From positions 1 to 45,873 of the forward strand of contig CALUYB010000013.1 of the NCBI GenBank assembly GCA_944324905.1: a DNA stretch of 45,873 nucleotides, read 5' to 3'. Positions 45,342 to 45,873 of the stretch are shown here, piece by piece. This DNA comes from Candidatus Gastranaerophilales bacterium (GTDB taxonomy: Bacteria > Cyanobacteriota > Vampirovibrionia > Gastranaerophilales > Gastranaerophilaceae). Position numbers and translations under genes: made by a program. Under the pieces are notes generated by a model, which was not told where the DNA came from, did no database searches, and worked only from the letters and a program-made list of their open reading frames with translations. Every line of letters starts with the position of its first letter. The stretch's first letter is position 1.

Positions 45342-45649
45342 GAAAATTAAATAATAATTTCGGGCTGTAGCGCACCCGAGCAAAGCGAATTTTAGTGCGA
45401 CAGCACTTAATGAGCAAAGCGAGGGCATAGGTGTGTGAAGTCCGAAGACAGCGAAGCGGTGAGCTTCGGTGGCAAGGACGTAAACCGTACCACCCGAGCA
45501 AAGCGAATTTTAGTGCGACAGCACTTAATGAGCAAAGCGAGGGCATAGGTGTGTGAAGTCCGAAGACAGCGAAGCGGTGAGCTTCGGTGGCAAGGACGTA
45601 AACCGTACCACAATTGAAAATTAAATAATAATTTCGGGCTGTAGCGCAC
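45342..45649 (+). repeat. 34-bp direct repeat carrying the 5' end of tRNA-Pro
   Basis: The same 34 bp occur at 45342-45375 and 45616-45649. Each ends with CGGGCTGTAGCGCA, the first 14 nt of the tRNA-Pro gene at 45727, and starts with an AT-rich stretch resembling the DNA before the real tRNA. They bracket the 118-bp repeats. Confidence 0.8.
45373..45608 (+). repeat. Two tandem copies of a 118-bp unit
   Basis: Positions 45373-45490 and 45491-45608 appear identical, and a third copy begins for 3 nt. Within each unit GAGCAAAGCGA occurs twice (for example 45378-45388 and 45412-45422), and a small hairpin (GAAGC with GCTTC) lies near its end. The unit is visibly more GC-rich than the neighbours. 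No convincing gene is present; frames across it are open only because of the repetition. The 420 nt from 45304 to 45726 hold only these repeats. Confidence 0.85.
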
Positions 45650-45726
45650 GTTTTGTGCTTTGCACAAAACAAAAAGGTTCAAAAAACCAAGCTGCGCCCT
45701 GAATGATTGAAAACCAAATACTATGT

Positions 45727-45803
45727 CGGGCTGTAGCGCAGCTTGGTAGCGCACCACCTTGGGGTGGTGGGGGTCGCAGGTTCAAATCCTGTCAGTCCGA
45801 CCA
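45727..45803 (+). tRNA. tRNA-Pro (UGG anticodon)
   Basis: A full cloverleaf: acceptor CGGGCTG with CAGTCCG, D-arm with AGCTTGGTAGC, anticodon loop CTTGGGG (UGG), T-arm CAGGTTCAAATCCTG, discriminator A and encoded CCA. An intrinsic terminator follows. Confidence 0.96.
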
Positions 45804-45807
45804 TTTA

Positions 45808-45833
45808 TTTCCTCCACACAAGGAGGATTTTTT
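45808..45833 (+). terminator. Intrinsic terminator after tRNA-Pro
   Basis: TCCTCC with GGAGGA around a short loop, then six T residues. Confidence 0.8.
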
Positions 45834-45836
45834 ATT

Positions 45837-45850
45837 GACAGGATTTGAAC
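45837..45850 (-). repeat. Inverted copy of the tRNA-Pro T-arm
   Basis: These 14 nt are the exact reverse complement of 45780-45793, inside the T-arm of tRNA-Pro. The match stops there, so this is not a second tRNA gene within the window. Confidence 0.5.
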
Positions 45851-45873
45851 AAATGCAAAGCCTTGCTTTACTC

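Noticed and set aside
45373-45608. Prophage or integrative element at tRNA-Pro
   Set aside because: No integrase or phage gene is visible, and the copied tRNA part is the 5' end rather than the usual 3' end.
45211-45757. Two minus-strand frames across the terminal repeats
   Set aside because: They repeat the same peptide because the DNA repeats, and include antisense of rpsG and part of tRNA-Pro; no start signals.

Overview
This is an AT-rich bacterial window with a Gram-negative-style cell envelope: it has a Skp/OmpH-like periplasmic chaperone, many surface-polysaccharide glycosyltransferases and an LPS-core-type glycosyltransferase. Pyrophosphate-dependent phosphofructokinase, the hybrid cluster protein and a ferredoxin-nitroreductase point to an anaerobic, fermentative life. 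Together with several unrecognised low-complexity proteins, this would fit an uncultured gut lineage such as Candidatus Gastranaerophilales (Melainabacteria). That placement is an inference from gene style, not a computed phylogeny.

Region by region. 1-1000: the 5' part of argC on the minus strand, preceded by a short arginine-rich leader peptide and an intrinsic terminator, which together look like a transcription attenuator. 1071-3762: a hypothetical gene, a short CDF metal transporter, a sugar O-acetyltransferase and a divergent ferredoxin-nitroreductase. 3940-11405: polysaccharide island 1, with an XRE regulator translationally coupled to a DegT aminotransferase, a GT92 enzyme on the opposite strand, then a tight run of WbqC-like, GNAT, two tandem beta-propeller glycosidase-like proteins, a methyltransferase and a GT2. 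11397-15358: hcp, an intergenic stretch with an inverted-repeat element, a membrane-kelch protein and tRNA-Ser. 15399-20857: Skp/OmpH, a pterin-binding methyltransferase, two overlapping PlsC acyltransferases, and membrane or secreted proteins.

20893-23204: hisC fused to a HAD phosphatase domain, followed by hisB, covering three consecutive histidine steps. 23331-29924: polysaccharide island 2, with a dTDP-3-acetamido-3,6-dideoxyhexose set (oxoisomerase, acetyltransferase, aminotransferase), UDP-glucose dehydrogenase and three glycosyltransferases. 29932-34558: ogt, a 707-residue protein joining a Gly/Ala-rich hydrophobic region to a RelA/SpoT-type nucleotide synthetase domain, a small neighbour, tRNA-Lys, a GT2 and a YhcH protein. 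34545-37707: a UvrD-type helicase-nuclease and tRNA-Gly. 37773-45300: a membrane-anchored hypothetical, pfp, ychF, small unknowns, ndk, tgt, rpsL and rpsG. 45342-45873: a repeat region in which the 5' end of tRNA-Pro is copied upstream of the intact tRNA gene.

The observations I rate highest are the arginine leader/attenuator of argC, the RelA/SpoT-domain membrane-type protein, the HisC-HAD fusion, the tRNA-Pro-derived repeats, and several promoters whose -10 box lies exactly 6 nt before the start codon (probable leaderless mRNAs).
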